NCBI RefSeq assembly: GCF_008704205.1
Contig: NZ_VXLC01000051.1
Location: forward strand, 1-64,000
Reading direction: 5' to 3'
DNA: 64,000 nt
Source: Nocardia colli
Lineage (GTDB): Bacteria; Actinomycetota; Actinomycetes; Mycobacteriales; Mycobacteriaceae
Shown: one piece after another, positions 23,104-32,418 of the stretch
Numbering within the stretch: the stretch's first letter is position 1
Layout of the letters: the number at the start of each line of letters is the position of its first letter
Translations under genes and position numbers: made by a program
The notes under the pieces: generated by a model
What the model was told of the DNA's origin: nothing
The model's input: only the letters and a program-made list of their open reading frames with translations
Database searches by the model: none

Positions 23104-25752
23104 TCAGCCATCATGGCGGTGAAGTACATACCTAGAGTCGGGACGACGACACCGACTGCCGATCAGTGTCGAGATACCCGCGGAGGGGTTGAAGACGCGG
23201 GTGAACAGAGTAATGGTCTCAGCCGGGACCCCTGGCCAACGCTGCCCGCAAGGACAATGGACTGCCGCAACTCGGTGAAGGCGATCCCGGGGTCGCCTAG
23301 TTTTCTGGGCTGGCGCGGACGTGCGGGGTGCGTCCGTGCTGGTATCGGTCCAAGCTTCGGGCGGGAGCTCACGGAGGTAGCGTTCCAGGGCTTCGTGGGA
23401 GAAGCGGTAGACGGCACCGGATTGGCGGAACATGTGGCGGCGGTGGGCTTCTTCGAGGAAGGGGAGGAGGTCGGTGGGGAGGTCGCCAGTGAAGCGAAGC
23501 CAGCCGCGGGTGAGGACTGCCCAGCGGCCCCAGGCGTTGTTGACGACACCGGAGGCCAGGCCTGCGACCGAACCGTAGGTGACCGCGCCGATGATGCCGA
23601 TCAACGACAGTCCGGTCACGAATATTGTTGATGCAGTGTAGGTCACGATGATGGCGATGCTGTAGTAGCGGAAGTGCTTGCGGCTGTTGTCGACCATCTC
23701 TATGGGGCTCGCAGGCTCGTTGGCGTCGATGGGGGCCTGGGGGCCGTACACAAAGGCGAGCAGGACGCCGTAGACGATCGCGGCAGCGGACCAGATACCG
23801 AAGGGGCCCGGGGGGCGATCGAGAATCGCGCCGATCAGGGCTAGCACCAAACAGGTCAATACACCGCCGCTGCTGGCGATCTGGATCTCGGTACACAGCG
23901 GTTTACGGCCGGGTTGTTTGGCCCAGTGCTGGACCAGAGAGGGAGGGATCGATGCGACGAGGCCGCCGATCGCGAACAAGAACCATCCCCAGCGTCCGTA
24001 CGTGTGCAGGCCCCAGACCACCAGAGGGTAGCCCGCGCACACTGCGGTGATGCCGTAAAGCGGTGCTTTGACCAGTTCGTAGCGTAGGTTTCGCCGGCCG
24101 GCTGGACTGAAAAGTTGCACCTGGATCGGACGTTCGCCCTCGTAGATCCAGCCGTACGCGGCTCCGGCCAACGCGCCGAGTACGAGCCCTGCCAGAGTGC
24201 CGCCGATGGGTGGGCGGACACCGAGCAAGGTCACCCGGCCCGCGATAGCCAGACCCGCTGCCGCTCCCATGAGGGCGGCGCAGACAGCGAAGATCACCAG
24301 GCGCAGCGGGCGCGGGGTGCCGTTTCCCAGCCTCCACCACTGGATTTCACCGTTCTGGACTTGCTGGGCAATGAAGTGCAGCCAGCGTTTGGCGTCGTCG
24401 CGGTGGTAGAACAGCTTTGGCATCTCGTCGTCGTCGTATCCGGGAGGTGTGTCGTTCCTCGACTCCGGATACAGCGTGTCGACGAACCCGGCATACAGGT
24501 GACGCTCCAGCTCGCGTGAGCTCTGCCAAGATATTTGGACCAGTTCCAGCGGATTCTTGTGCGCCGCCAACGAACCGTACATGACATGTGCCAGCGAAAC
24601 CATTAGCGGGCTGTCGAGGACCTTGCGAAGTATCTCGGTGTCCGGTTCTTCTTTCGACATGCGGTCGAGAACCTGATGCCATAGTTGCGGACCTTCCTGC
24701 GAATGCGCCTTGGCGGGCAGGAATTCATTGAGGTCGTGCAGTGTGAGCGGTTCGAGCTGGATTGCCCAGGCACGACGTAGCGGACGACTATGCCCCAAGG
24801 TTTCGCCGTATTCATCGATGCGGCACGCGACGACGAGCGGGATGTCCACGGCGCTCAACGCGTCGAGCGCTACTGCGCGTCGCGCAGCATGCTTGTACTC
24901 GTCGAGTCCGTCGAGCATCGGGAGAATTCGATTGCCTGCCAGGAGCCGGCCCGCGTCCTCGATGCTGATGCCGGGGTGGTCGCGGTTGATCACTGTGGCC
25001 ATCCACTTGAAGATGCCGGCCTTTCCTGGGTTCCAGGACGCCAGATTGAAGATAACCGGCACTCCCGCAGCCGGATCCCGCGTGGCCTCCTCGCCCAGTA
25101 TCGCCAGCGCCAAGAAGTTCATCAGCGTCGTCTTGCCGGAGCCGATCTTGCCGAGCACCACCAACCGACCCGAAGGGATCTCGTCGTAGACGTCGGCGAT
25201 CTCCTGTAACACGCCGTGCCTCATCCTTGTCTCGTCGTGCCCGACCGGGATCTCTGTCCACGGCACAATGAGCCGATCCTCGGCAACCCGCCATCGCACG
25301 CCGAGGATTGGTGGATAGTCCACCCTCCAGCGCCGCACCTCCTCCCTGAGCTCGCGCCGCACCACATTTGCTAGCTTCTCTACCAGTCCGTCGAGGGTGC
25401 GGTTAACTTCTAGCAGGCGGTCCCTGCCGATCGGCTGTCGCCGGGCCGGTGGCCAGTGTTGCTCAATGATCGAAAGCGCATGCTGCACGGCGTGATCGGC
25501 CGGGTCGAAGGATTTGCGCAGCGGGCTGGTCAACTCGGCGTAGCCCAAGCCTTCGTGTTTGAGGCAGACCTGGGCCAGACGGCGCAGGTCGAGTAACGGC
25601 GGATGGTCGGGGCTGAAGGTCATCCTGCTTTTGATGCAGTCCGACATCCCGCTGACCAAGGCGTGCCGTCCGCTATAGCCGGCTAACGCGTTGATCTGCG
25701 CCAACGCCTCGGCGATGGCCTGAGCGGGTGTATCTGGTTCGCTGCTTGTCAT
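23104..25752 (-). CDS. Membrane-spanning NACHT NTPase with N-terminal effector-associated domain
   Basis: An 882-residue STAND/NACHT protein. Residues ~10-102 form a small helical adaptor (GYSGRHALVSGM ... DHPPLLDLRRLAQVCLKHEG ... ALSIIEQHWP) that is clearly homologous to the C-terminal domain of the preceding hydrolase. The NTPase has Walker A GKIGSGKT at ~201-208 and Walker B ILPMLDGLDEY at ~276-286. Residues ~475-720 contain six to eight hydrophobic segments, then a soluble tail (RQSGAVYRFSHEALERYLREL) typical after NACHT modules. The start overlaps the hydrolase stop by one base (TGATG). Proteins of this build act as intracellular sensors that activate an effector through matching adaptor domains; here the effector is probably the adjacent hydrolase. 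The trigger is unknown. Confidence 0.85.
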   Translation of the reverse strand: MTSSEPDTPAQAIAEALAQINALAGYSGRHALVSGMSDCIKSRMTFSPDHPPLLDLRRLAQVCLKHEGLGYAELTSPLRKSFDPADHAVQHALSIIEQHWPPARRQPIGRDRLLEVNRTLDGLVEKLANVVRRELREEVRRWRVDYPPILGVRWRVAEDRLIVPWTEIPVGHDETRMRHGVLQEIADVYDEIPSGRLVVLGKIGSGKTTLMNFLALAILGEEATRDPAAGVPVIFNLASWNPGKAGIFKWMATVINRDHPGISIEDAGRLLAGNRILPMLDGLDEYKHAARRAVALDALSAVDIPLVVACRIDEYGETLGHSRPLRRAWAIQLEPLTLHDLNEFLPAKAHSQEGPQLWHQVLDRMSKEEPDTEILRKVLDSPLMVSLAHVMYGSLAAHKNPLELVQISWQSSRELERHLYAGFVDTLYPESRNDTPPGYDDDEMPKLFYHRDDAKRWLHFIAQQVQNGEIQWWRLGNGTPRPLRLVIFAVCAALMGAAAGLAIAGRVTLLGVRPPIGGTLAGLVLGALAGAAYGWIYEGERPIQVQLFSPAGRRNLRYELVKAPLYGITAVCAGYPLVVWGLHTYGRWGWFLFAIGGLVASIPPSLVQHWAKQPGRKPLCTEIQIASSGGVLTCLVLALIGAILDRPPGPFGIWSAAAIVYGVLLAFVYGPQAPIDANEPASPIEMVDNSRKHFRYYSIAIIVTYTASTIFVTGLSLIGIIGAVTYGSVAGLASGVVNNAWGRWAVLTRGWLRFTGDLPTDLLPFLEEAHRRHMFRQSGAVYRFSHEALERYLRELPPEAWTDTSTDAPRTSAPAQKTRRPRDRLHRVAAVHCPCGQRWPGVPAETITLFTRVFNPSAGISTLIGSRCRRPDSRYVLHRHDG

Positions 25753-26789
25753 CAGCTCGGCCAGCACTCCTCGACTGCGGCCAGCGCGCGGCCGACGGCC
25801 GGATCGTGCCGCTCGAGCAGCTCTCTCATCGCTGTTACCAGGTCCTTGCGTCCGGTAGCCTCGTATCTAAGACAGACATCCACGATCTGCCGTAGATCCA
25901 TCATCGGGGGGTTGTCTGGGCTCAGGACTACATAGTTCTTGATCCGCGGTGGCATGCTCGTGACGAACGCATGACGGCCGCTGTACTTGCCGAGTGAGTC
26001 GATATCTGCGAGAGCGCTGGTGATGATCGATCGCCGATCCGGTAGATTCACGGGCGCGACGGAAGCCCCCAGGCTCGTTGGTGCTTGTATTTGGTTCAGT
26101 AAGCGCCCCTGCACGATTCGGTAGATTTCCGATCCCCGATTATCGGGTCGAATGATCGACGAGTGATCCCCGGGCAGCGCGCCGCGGAAAGGGAAGACGA
26201 ACGTCGCCGACGTGTGCTTGACCACCTTGTCCGACAGTCCGGCATATGCCTCGAACGGTATGGGTACGGTCGTCGAGGTCGCCGCCGTGGCGCTCACGAC
26301 GCGATCGAATAGCTTGCTCTGGGTGTCGGTGACCTGTTCGGCAATGGGTTTGAGCTCTATCTCCTGCGCATGGGAGACGAACCGCCCGGCGAACTTGCGC
26401 AGCATCGAAGCGTACTCCGAGCCTGAGTTGGGCGTCGCGAACAACAGCACCCTCTTCACCCGCCACAATTCCTCGCCCCGGCCGGCATCGAGTTGCTGCG
26501 CCAGGTACCGCTGTACGACCAGGCCGCCTTGACTGTGCGCGGCGAAGACGATCGGAAGCTGTGGCGGCACCGTCTCTTTCAGCGTGGTCGCCAATCCGCG
26601 CGCTATCGTCGCGATATTCGGGAAGCTTCGTTTCAGATTCCATTCGACCTTGCCGGTGGGGTACTCGAAGTTGGTAATCGAGAAATTCCCGTCGAGCTTG
26701 TCGTCTCCGTTGAGAAGCTCGATCATTCGGTCCCAGCAGTGACCATCCGAGTCGATGCCGTGTACCAACACAAGGACAACTTTTGTCAT
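25752..26789 (-). CDS. Alpha/beta-hydrolase (lipase-like) with C-terminal effector-associated domain
   Basis: A 345-residue protein with no signal peptide. The hydrolase part begins VVLVLVHGIDSDGHCWD and has the nucleophile elbow AAHSQGGLV with Ser86; the likely catalytic histidine is in LPGDHSSII. This resembles PGAP1/lipase-type enzymes acting on lipids or esters. Residues ~250-345 (DSLGKYSGRHAFVTSM ... DNPPMMDLRQIVDVCLRYE ... LAAVEECWPS) duplicate the adaptor at the N terminus of the NACHT protein. ATG 26789 is preceded by GGGGAGAAG; the frame to 26807 starts inside this site. It is first in a two-gene operon, and a membrane- or metabolite-damaging effector is inferred. Confidence 0.85.
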   Translation of the reverse strand: MTKVVLVLVHGIDSDGHCWDRMIELLNGDDKLDGNFSITNFEYPTGKVEWNLKRSFPNIATIARGLATTLKETVPPQLPIVFAAHSQGGLVVQRYLAQQLDAGRGEELWRVKRVLLFATPNSGSEYASMLRKFAGRFVSHAQEIELKPIAEQVTDTQSKLFDRVVSATAATSTTVPIPFEAYAGLSDKVVKHTSATFVFPFRGALPGDHSSIIRPDNRGSEIYRIVQGRLLNQIQAPTSLGASVAPVNLPDRRSIITSALADIDSLGKYSGRHAFVTSMPPRIKNYVVLSPDNPPMMDLRQIVDVCLRYEATGRKDLVTAMRELLERHDPAVGRALAAVEECWPS

Positions 26790-27295
26790 CGCGTTGCTTC
26801 TCCCCATCGACTTGGAACTGCGTGCACTAAGTCACTATGACAGAGATTCTAACCGCATCGGCCCCAACGGAATCGGAGAATTTTACCCGGGGTTAACCGA
26901 CCATCCGGTCCTTCAAAAATGTGCTGCACGGCAGACTCGCGGTATCTGCATGCCCCCGCAGACCCCCGTCCATCATGCTCCGCCACATACGCCCACCCGG
27001 GTCCAGATCGAGACATAGACATCCCACGCGGGTGAGTTGTCAAGCCGGGGTGGTCTCGCGGCTGCGGTAGTGGTCGGGCCAGGCGCTGTGTTCGTCCCAG
27101 GCGTGGTTGATGACCAGGCACCACCACATGCGAACGCCGGGCCAGCGGCCAGTGCCCGGGGCCGGGCGCCCACGACGGCCGGATCGCTACCCGGTCCCGG
27201 GCGAGATCACCGTAGTTTGCAGCAGGACTTCGTGAAAATACTGGAATCGAACGGCTAAGCTTGCCGTCCGTCAGGTTCGCTAGCGGGAGGTTGAT
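26790..27295. other. Divergent intergenic region with possible gene remnant
   Basis: About 500 bp between the hydrolase operon and the helicase gene, expected to hold both promoters. A minus-strand frame ending at 27040 (MWWCLVINHAWDEHSAWPDHYRSRETTPA) looks protein-like but short and is not assigned. Confidence 0.4.
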
Positions 27296-29785
27296 GTGGA
27301 CTTCGGAAAATTGCTCGCACAAGGCTCGGCACCGCTACCGACCGAACCTCGGGACCTGTACGAACAACTACCTGGAAAGATGCCAGGATACGGCTATCTC
27401 CGCGATGTTCAGGCCCAAGTCCTGACAGGGTGGCATGCTCGGCGAACCGAGCGTGATCTGGTGATTAAAGTGAATACCGGCGGAGGGAAAACGATTGATG
27501 GACTGGTTATCCTGCAAAGCTACCTCAACGAGGGCTTGGGTCCCGCGCTTTATGTAACCCCCGGCGGAGGCTACATGGAAACCCAACTGCTTGATGAAGC
27601 GCACAATCTCGGAATTGCAGTTGTAACCGACCCGGACGACGCGAAGTATCTTCGATCCGAGGCAATAGCCGTGGTGAACACGCACAAGCTATTCAACGGC
27701 AGGACGGTATTTTCAGAGAAACGCGTATCAGCGCCAATGGCGCCGATAGGATCAGTAGTAATCGACGATGCGCATGCGGCACTCTCAACCCTCCATCAAA
27801 CGCTTTCTCTTAGCATCCCGTCTTCCAGCAACGTCTTCATCCCAGTAATTGATCTTTTCGAAGAGGATTTGAAGCAGCAGTCTGCCGACTCGTTGGCGGA
27901 CATTCGGGAAGGGAACTACGAAAGCGCGCTGCTGAGCGTGCCTTTCTGGGCGATACGGCATAAGGCTGATCGTCTCCGTGAACTGCTTCGTTCTGAGGCG
28001 ACCAAGTACGGATCATCGCTGTATTGGCCATGGCCCGCCGTTCAAGAAGTCCTGGCAATCTGTCGAATAGTTATAACTTCAAGAGAGATTGCAATCACTC
28101 CGCCGTGTCCGCCTATTGGGCATGTGACTGCGTTTTCTCAAGCAAAAAGAAGGATCTATCTCACCGCCACGCTCTCTGACGACAGCGTTCTAGTGACGGA
28201 TTTCGGCGCCTTGCCTGAAAGTGTCGCGAAACCGATCACACCTCTAACTGCGGGCGATATAGGCGAGCGCATGATTCTCGCGCCCCAGGAGATTAACCCG
28301 GCGGTATCTGGTGACGAAATTCGAAAAGAAGTTGCCGCGTTGAGTCGGTCCTACAATACGGTGGTAGTCGTTCCTAGCGCGCCATCTCGATCCCGTTGGG
28401 CTGCCTATGCAGACGAAGCGCCGACTACCAATGAGCAAATCGTTGCGGTAGTTAAGAGGATGAAATCCGGCGTGCATGTAGGACTTGTGGTACTGACGAA
28501 CCGATACGACGGCATTGATCTGCCCCAGGACGCATGTCGAGTTCTTGTGCTCGATGGACTACCGGGTTCATTCTCCGGCGACGAAAGACTTCAGTCGTTG
28601 CTTACCAGCCGAGAATCGGGGGTCGACGACCGACAAGTGCAGCGGATCGAACAAGGAATTGGGCGCGGGGTGCGCAGCAACGAAGATCATTGCGTGGTAA
28701 TTCTTATCGGTCCGAGACTCGCGAAACTGACTATCGATCCTAGAACGTTGAAGCGGTTTAGTCCCGCGACTCAGGCTCAACTGGAATTATCGCGAACCGT
28801 CACGACAAGCATGGGAGCCAAACCTATCGGCGAAATAATGGATACTGCAAAACAGGCCCTGTCGCGTGATTCCGACTGGGTTCGACTGGCTAAGTCAAAG
28901 TTACACGGCATTGCGCCCCAGCCTGGCTTTGTCAGCCAATTCGCAGCTCCGCTCCGACATGCCTTTGACGCCGCCGTCATGGGAGGCTTCGTGACAGCCG
29001 CTAAGCTGCTTGCTGATGCAGTCGAGGCCGAGGATGACGTCAAACTGAAGGGATGGTTGCGTCAGCAACACGCCATTTACCTTGACCAAATAGACCCATC
29101 GCAAGCTCAGGACGTCCTCCGTGTTGCGCGAACGGAGAACACTCATACGCTCCGCCCGTTGTCGGCTTTAACCATCCGCACGATCGCAACCTCCGATGAT
29201 CAGGCTGACACATGCGCGCGGAGGTTGACGACGATGTTTGCTTCTGGTTCGTCCGCGATTCGACTGGGTTTCGAAGAGATGCTGGACGATCTAAAGTTCG
29301 ACCCGGCGCGAACGGAAGAATTTGAGGCCGCCTTGCTACAACTGGGCTTGGTCCTTGGTTTCGAATCCCAACGACCAGAAAATGAGATAGGTGAAGGTCC
29401 TGATAACCTTTGGTCGCTCGGCGAAGGTCAGTACTGGGTAATAGAAGCCAAGAGCGGTGCAACAAGTACAAAGATTGGAAAGCGCGATGCAGCGCAACTA
29501 GCAGTAGCTGAACTGTGGTTTAAGAAGCGATACGCTGACACGTGCACGGGGCTGCCCGTGATGATTCATCCCGCCAACACTCTGTACAAAGACGCGACTG
29601 CTCCAGTTGGAGCGAAGGCCCTCACTGAGGCGGGATTGAAGCAGCTTACGGATAACGTTCGAGCATTCAGCGTATCTGTCGCGGTGGTCGATCGCACGCG
29701 TAGTGAAGTTATAGGCCGGCTCTTGGCCGATCACAAACTCAACGCCAACGACTTGGCAAGCTACCTCGCGCCGATTCGAGGCTAA
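27296..29785 (+). CDS. Superfamily 2 helicase fused to a PD-(D/E)xK-type nuclease
   Basis: An 829-residue protein from GTG 27296, with GGGAGG at the right spacing. Helicase landmarks are Walker A VNTGGGKTIDG (TGGGKT at 61-66), DDAH box VVIDDAHAAL (157-160), and motif VI QRIEQGIGRGVRS (~455-467), which resembles the XPD/DinG branch. The C-terminal domain contains GPDNLWSLGEGQYWVIEAKSGA, matching the D...ExK signature of PD-(D/E)xK nucleases. A long helical region lies between. The gene is AT-richer than neighbours and uses rare codons, consistent with transfer. A DNA-degrading or unwinding defence function is likely; it acts alone or with the flanking systems. Confidence 0.8.
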   Translation: MDFGKLLAQGSAPLPTEPRDLYEQLPGKMPGYGYLRDVQAQVLTGWHARRTERDLVIKVNTGGGKTIDGLVILQSYLNEGLGPALYVTPGGGYMETQLLDEAHNLGIAVVTDPDDAKYLRSEAIAVVNTHKLFNGRTVFSEKRVSAPMAPIGSVVIDDAHAALSTLHQTLSLSIPSSSNVFIPVIDLFEEDLKQQSADSLADIREGNYESALLSVPFWAIRHKADRLRELLRSEATKYGSSLYWPWPAVQEVLAICRIVITSREIAITPPCPPIGHVTAFSQAKRRIYLTATLSDDSVLVTDFGALPESVAKPITPLTAGDIGERMILAPQEINPAVSGDEIRKEVAALSRSYNTVVVVPSAPSRSRWAAYADEAPTTNEQIVAVVKRMKSGVHVGLVVLTNRYDGIDLPQDACRVLVLDGLPGSFSGDERLQSLLTSRESGVDDRQVQRIEQGIGRGVRSNEDHCVVILIGPRLAKLTIDPRTLKRFSPATQAQLELSRTVTTSMGAKPIGEIMDTAKQALSRDSDWVRLAKSKLHGIAPQPGFVSQFAAPLRHAFDAAVMGGFVTAAKLLADAVEAEDDVKLKGWLRQQHAIYLDQIDPSQAQDVLRVARTENTHTLRPLSALTIRTIATSDDQADTCARRLTTMFASGSSAIRLGFEEMLDDLKFDPARTEEFEAALLQLGLVLGFESQRPENEIGEGPDNLWSLGEGQYWVIEAKSGATSTKIGKRDAAQLAVAELWFKKRYADTCTGLPVMIHPANTLYKDATAPVGAKALTEAGLKQLTDNVRAFSVSVAVVDRTRSEVIGRLLADHKLNANDLASYLAPIRG

Positions 29786-29839
29786 TACTGCAACGGCACT
29801 CGGCCGGGGTAGTTTGCCTGGGTGGTGTGGATCTGGTTG

Positions 29840-30105
29840 CAGCGGAGCTGGATTGGCTGCAGGGGCGAATAGGTGGCCGGTTCACCCGTTGGGCGCGGCG
29901 AGGTGCCGCGGCCATCGGCAGGTGGCCAGTGCGCGTGTGAGGGTGTGGGTCACGTCCGGCGGTGCCGGAGTACTTGCCGCTGCACACCCGCGGACTGGGC
30001 ACCTTCTCAGGAACCCGGTGTCGTCTACAACCAGCGCACCATACAGGCAGTCCAGCGCCCTCGCCACGTACGAGCACAGCCTATCCCGCAGGCCTGAATA
30101 CCTGG
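29840..30105 (-). pseudogene. IS701-family transposase fragment
   Basis: The minus strand encodes GLRDRLCSYVARALDCLYGALVVDDTGFLRR and, after a frame change, CSGKYSGTAGRD. These match the catalytic core of IS701-type DDE transposases (conserved VVDDTGFLKK and QYSGTAGR blocks). Everything else of the ~400-residue protein is missing or out of frame. It abuts an IS30-type remnant, so one element inserted into or recombined with the other. Confidence 0.6.
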
Positions 30106-30848
30106 CATTCGCGCACGTCACGCACGTTGGCGATGCTGAAAGACAGGCTCGGCCTCCGCGTCCGTCGGACAGCCTGGTCGCGGCCGATCGGCGCATCGCC
30201 CGCCGGGTCCGCAAGAACCGTGTCGGTTTCGTGGCGCAGGTCGCCGCCGGCCTGGATGAACAACGACCGACAGATGGTCTCGTGCGGCACGTAGCCCATA
30301 TTGGCCTGGCGACTTCGGTGCAGCCACCCCGCGATCTGCTGCGGTGACCACCGCCTGGCTAACAGTGCAGAGACTAGGTTGCCTAAGCGCCGATCCTGCG
30401 CCAGCTTCGTGGGTTTCGGTCGCACCGCTCGCGCCACGCCCCCATGATATCGGCGCCGACCGCCGTTGCGAGTGACTTCGCGGGTGACCGTTGAGGGGCC
30501 CGTCCCAGAGAGCAGAGAGAGATTGAGTGTGGTCAAGACCGCGTATGCTGCCAGTGTGTGGCGACCGGGGGATACGTCTCGACCGAAGACCAGATCGCCT
30601 TCCAATGACAAGGAACAGCACGCGACGGCGGGGCCCCGGCAGGACCCCGCCACAGCGTTTGAGCAGATCACGCACGGCCAATGGATGCCGACTGATCTCG
30701 CGGGCCAGGACCTTCATCGCTTGGCCTGCACGCCACCGCTGCCAGACTTCATCGACGCCTGCTTCGGATTAGGCCGTTCCGGTCAACTCAGCACATCCCG
30801 GGTTCGTCCGACAATCAAGTGTTGCGCTGACCGATTGAGACCACTCTC
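30100..30848 (-). pseudogene. IS30-family transposase remnant
   Basis: Minus-strand frames give SGTGPSTVTREVTRNGGRRRYHG, RPKPTKLAQDRRLGNLVSALLARRWSPQQIAGWLHR and MGYVPHETICRSLFIQAGGDLRHE, the N-terminal and middle blocks of IS30 transposases. Frames change at least twice, and the C-terminal catalytic D/E region is absent. The sequence at 30822-30848 (starting gtgttgcgctgaccg) looks like the element's terminal repeat. The other end has been lost at the junction with the IS701 remnant. Confidence 0.65.
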
Positions 30849-30867
30849 GAAGAGTAAGGTCGTCTGA

Positions 30868-32418
30868 ATGAGCGGGCGGATGGCGCTTGTGGTGGGGTCG
30901 GAGTGCGATGCGTTGCCGCGGCTCGGCTGTGTGGAGGAATTAGCCACCGCACTGTACTCCAAGTTGAATGAATTCGGAGGGTGGGAGTCGGCATGGAGTC
31001 GGCCGGGTCCGCTGTTGAGTCCATCTGCGACGGAGCTGATTTCGGCGCTGGAGGCAGCTTTCGCTGCTGCGGCAAAGTGCCAGGCGACGTTGTTGATCAG
31101 TTTCGTCGGTCATGGAGTTGCCACGGGTGCCGAGAACTACTATCTAATGGCGCGGGACTCGCGGTTCCCCCCAGCTTCTAGCCATGCCCTACATCTGGTT
31201 CAGGTTCTCAGTGAACAACTCGACCAGCATCGCGTCGATGGTCTAATCGTGCTGGTCGATGCGTGCGAGGCGCAAGATGGTGTCGTGGGCGCAACCCGCA
31301 GGTTGACCGATCGCGTCGATCTCGCCGCCCAGCGGATGGAGCTGCTCGTTGCATCAGGTCGGCACAGTGCCTACGACGGGTGCTTCACGCGGACCATGCT
31401 GGCGGTCTTCGAGCATGGTCTGCCGGCGCGCGGTGAGAATCTGCTGCCGGTGTATCTTTTGGATCCGCTTCAAACGGGATGCCCACTCCAGGTGCCCGGA
31501 CACTTCGGTGTGGCTTACGGTGGTGACCCCGGCTTGTGGCTGGTGCCGAATATTTCCCGGCGTGATGACGCAGTGTGGAACCGCCCAATGGCGGGTCTGG
31601 TTGATGCGTTAACCGATGGGGTCATCGTGACCGATACTTTGCGACGGTGCGTGGTGGACGTATACAACACCACACATCTGCGGTTACGCGGCGTGATCGG
31701 TTTGGCTGGTTCAGGTAAATCGACGTTGTTGTCGCTGCTGATCCGTCCGAATGTTTTGGGTCGGGGTCATTTCACCGCCGACTATGTCGCGGCTGCAGCG
31801 TTCGTCTCGATAGCGACTTCGATGGAGTCGCTGAGCGAGGAACTATCCCAGCAGTTGTCACGCCGCATCCCGGGGTTCGCCCTTGCCGCGGAGGCCGCGC
31901 TAACGGAGGTTTCTCAAAGCGATGAGAACGATACGTTCGACGTGATGGTCATTGAGCCGTTGGCGAGAATCGACACCTTTGGACTGCCAGTCACGATCGT
32001 CATCGACGGGATAGACCAGGCCGAGACCGGCACGTTTAAGTTGATCGAATTTGCGATTGAGAAGTTGGTTCGTCGTGTTGATTTAGCGCATGTCAGGGTG
32101 ATCGTCGGTGTACGGACTGGTCACGGAATCGAGAACCGCTCGGCGTTCTCCGAGATGTACCGAGTCCTCATACCGCCACCAACTGTCGAGGAGCTGGCTA
32201 AGGCTGTTGCGGCTGCTCACACGAGGGTCGTTGGTGATCAAGACCCGGCTGAATGGGTTCAGCGCGTGGAGCGGTTATTGAACAGTTCCGATGCTGGAGG
32301 ATGGCTCCTTGCCCGGTTGTTGACGGAGCTTGACACCGAAACAGTGCTACACCTTCGGACTGGTGTCAGTGTAGGCGAACTGGTGACGCATCGTATCCGC
32401 CAGGTCATCCGACGGTGA
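30868..32418 (+). CDS. Caspase-like protease fused to a STAND ATPase
   Basis: A 516-residue protein. Residues ~1-230 form a caspase/peptidase C14-like domain. The catalytic histidine is in LLISFVGHG (His82) and the cysteine in LIVLVDACEAQDG (Cys133), with the hydrophobic strands expected before each. Residues ~270-500 are a P-loop ATPase: GVIGLAGSGKSTLLS (Walker A 278-286), VTIVIDGIDQAE (Walker B), typical of STAND NTPases. It ends ITHRIRQVIRR-like, where related proteins continue into a winged helix and TPRs; here these are in the next gene, which overlaps by 4 bases (GTGA). It probably senses infection and cleaves host targets when activated. Confidence 0.82.
   Translation: MSGRMALVVGSECDALPRLGCVEELATALYSKLNEFGGWESAWSRPGPLLSPSATELISALEAAFAAAAKCQATLLISFVGHGVATGAENYYLMARDSRFPPASSHALHLVQVLSEQLDQHRVDGLIVLVDACEAQDGVVGATRRLTDRVDLAAQRMELLVASGRHSAYDGCFTRTMLAVFEHGLPARGENLLPVYLLDPLQTGCPLQVPGHFGVAYGGDPGLWLVPNISRRDDAVWNRPMAGLVDALTDGVIVTDTLRRCVVDVYNTTHLRLRGVIGLAGSGKSTLLSLLIRPNVLGRGHFTADYVAAAAFVSIATSMESLSEELSQQLSRRIPGFALAAEAALTEVSQSDENDTFDVMVIEPLARIDTFGLPVTIVIDGIDQAETGTFKLIEFAIEKLVRRVDLAHVRVIVGVRTGHGIENRSAFSEMYRVLIPPPTVEELAKAVAAAHTRVVGDQDPAEWVQRVERLLNSSDAGGWLLARLLTELDTETVLHLRTGVSVGELVTHRIRQVIRR

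Noticed and set aside
27040..27147. Short minus-strand frame MWWCLVINHAWDEHSAWPDHY... in the hydrolase/helicase gap
   Set aside because: Too short, no start or ribosome site, and no recognisable domain; could be chance in GC-rich DNA.
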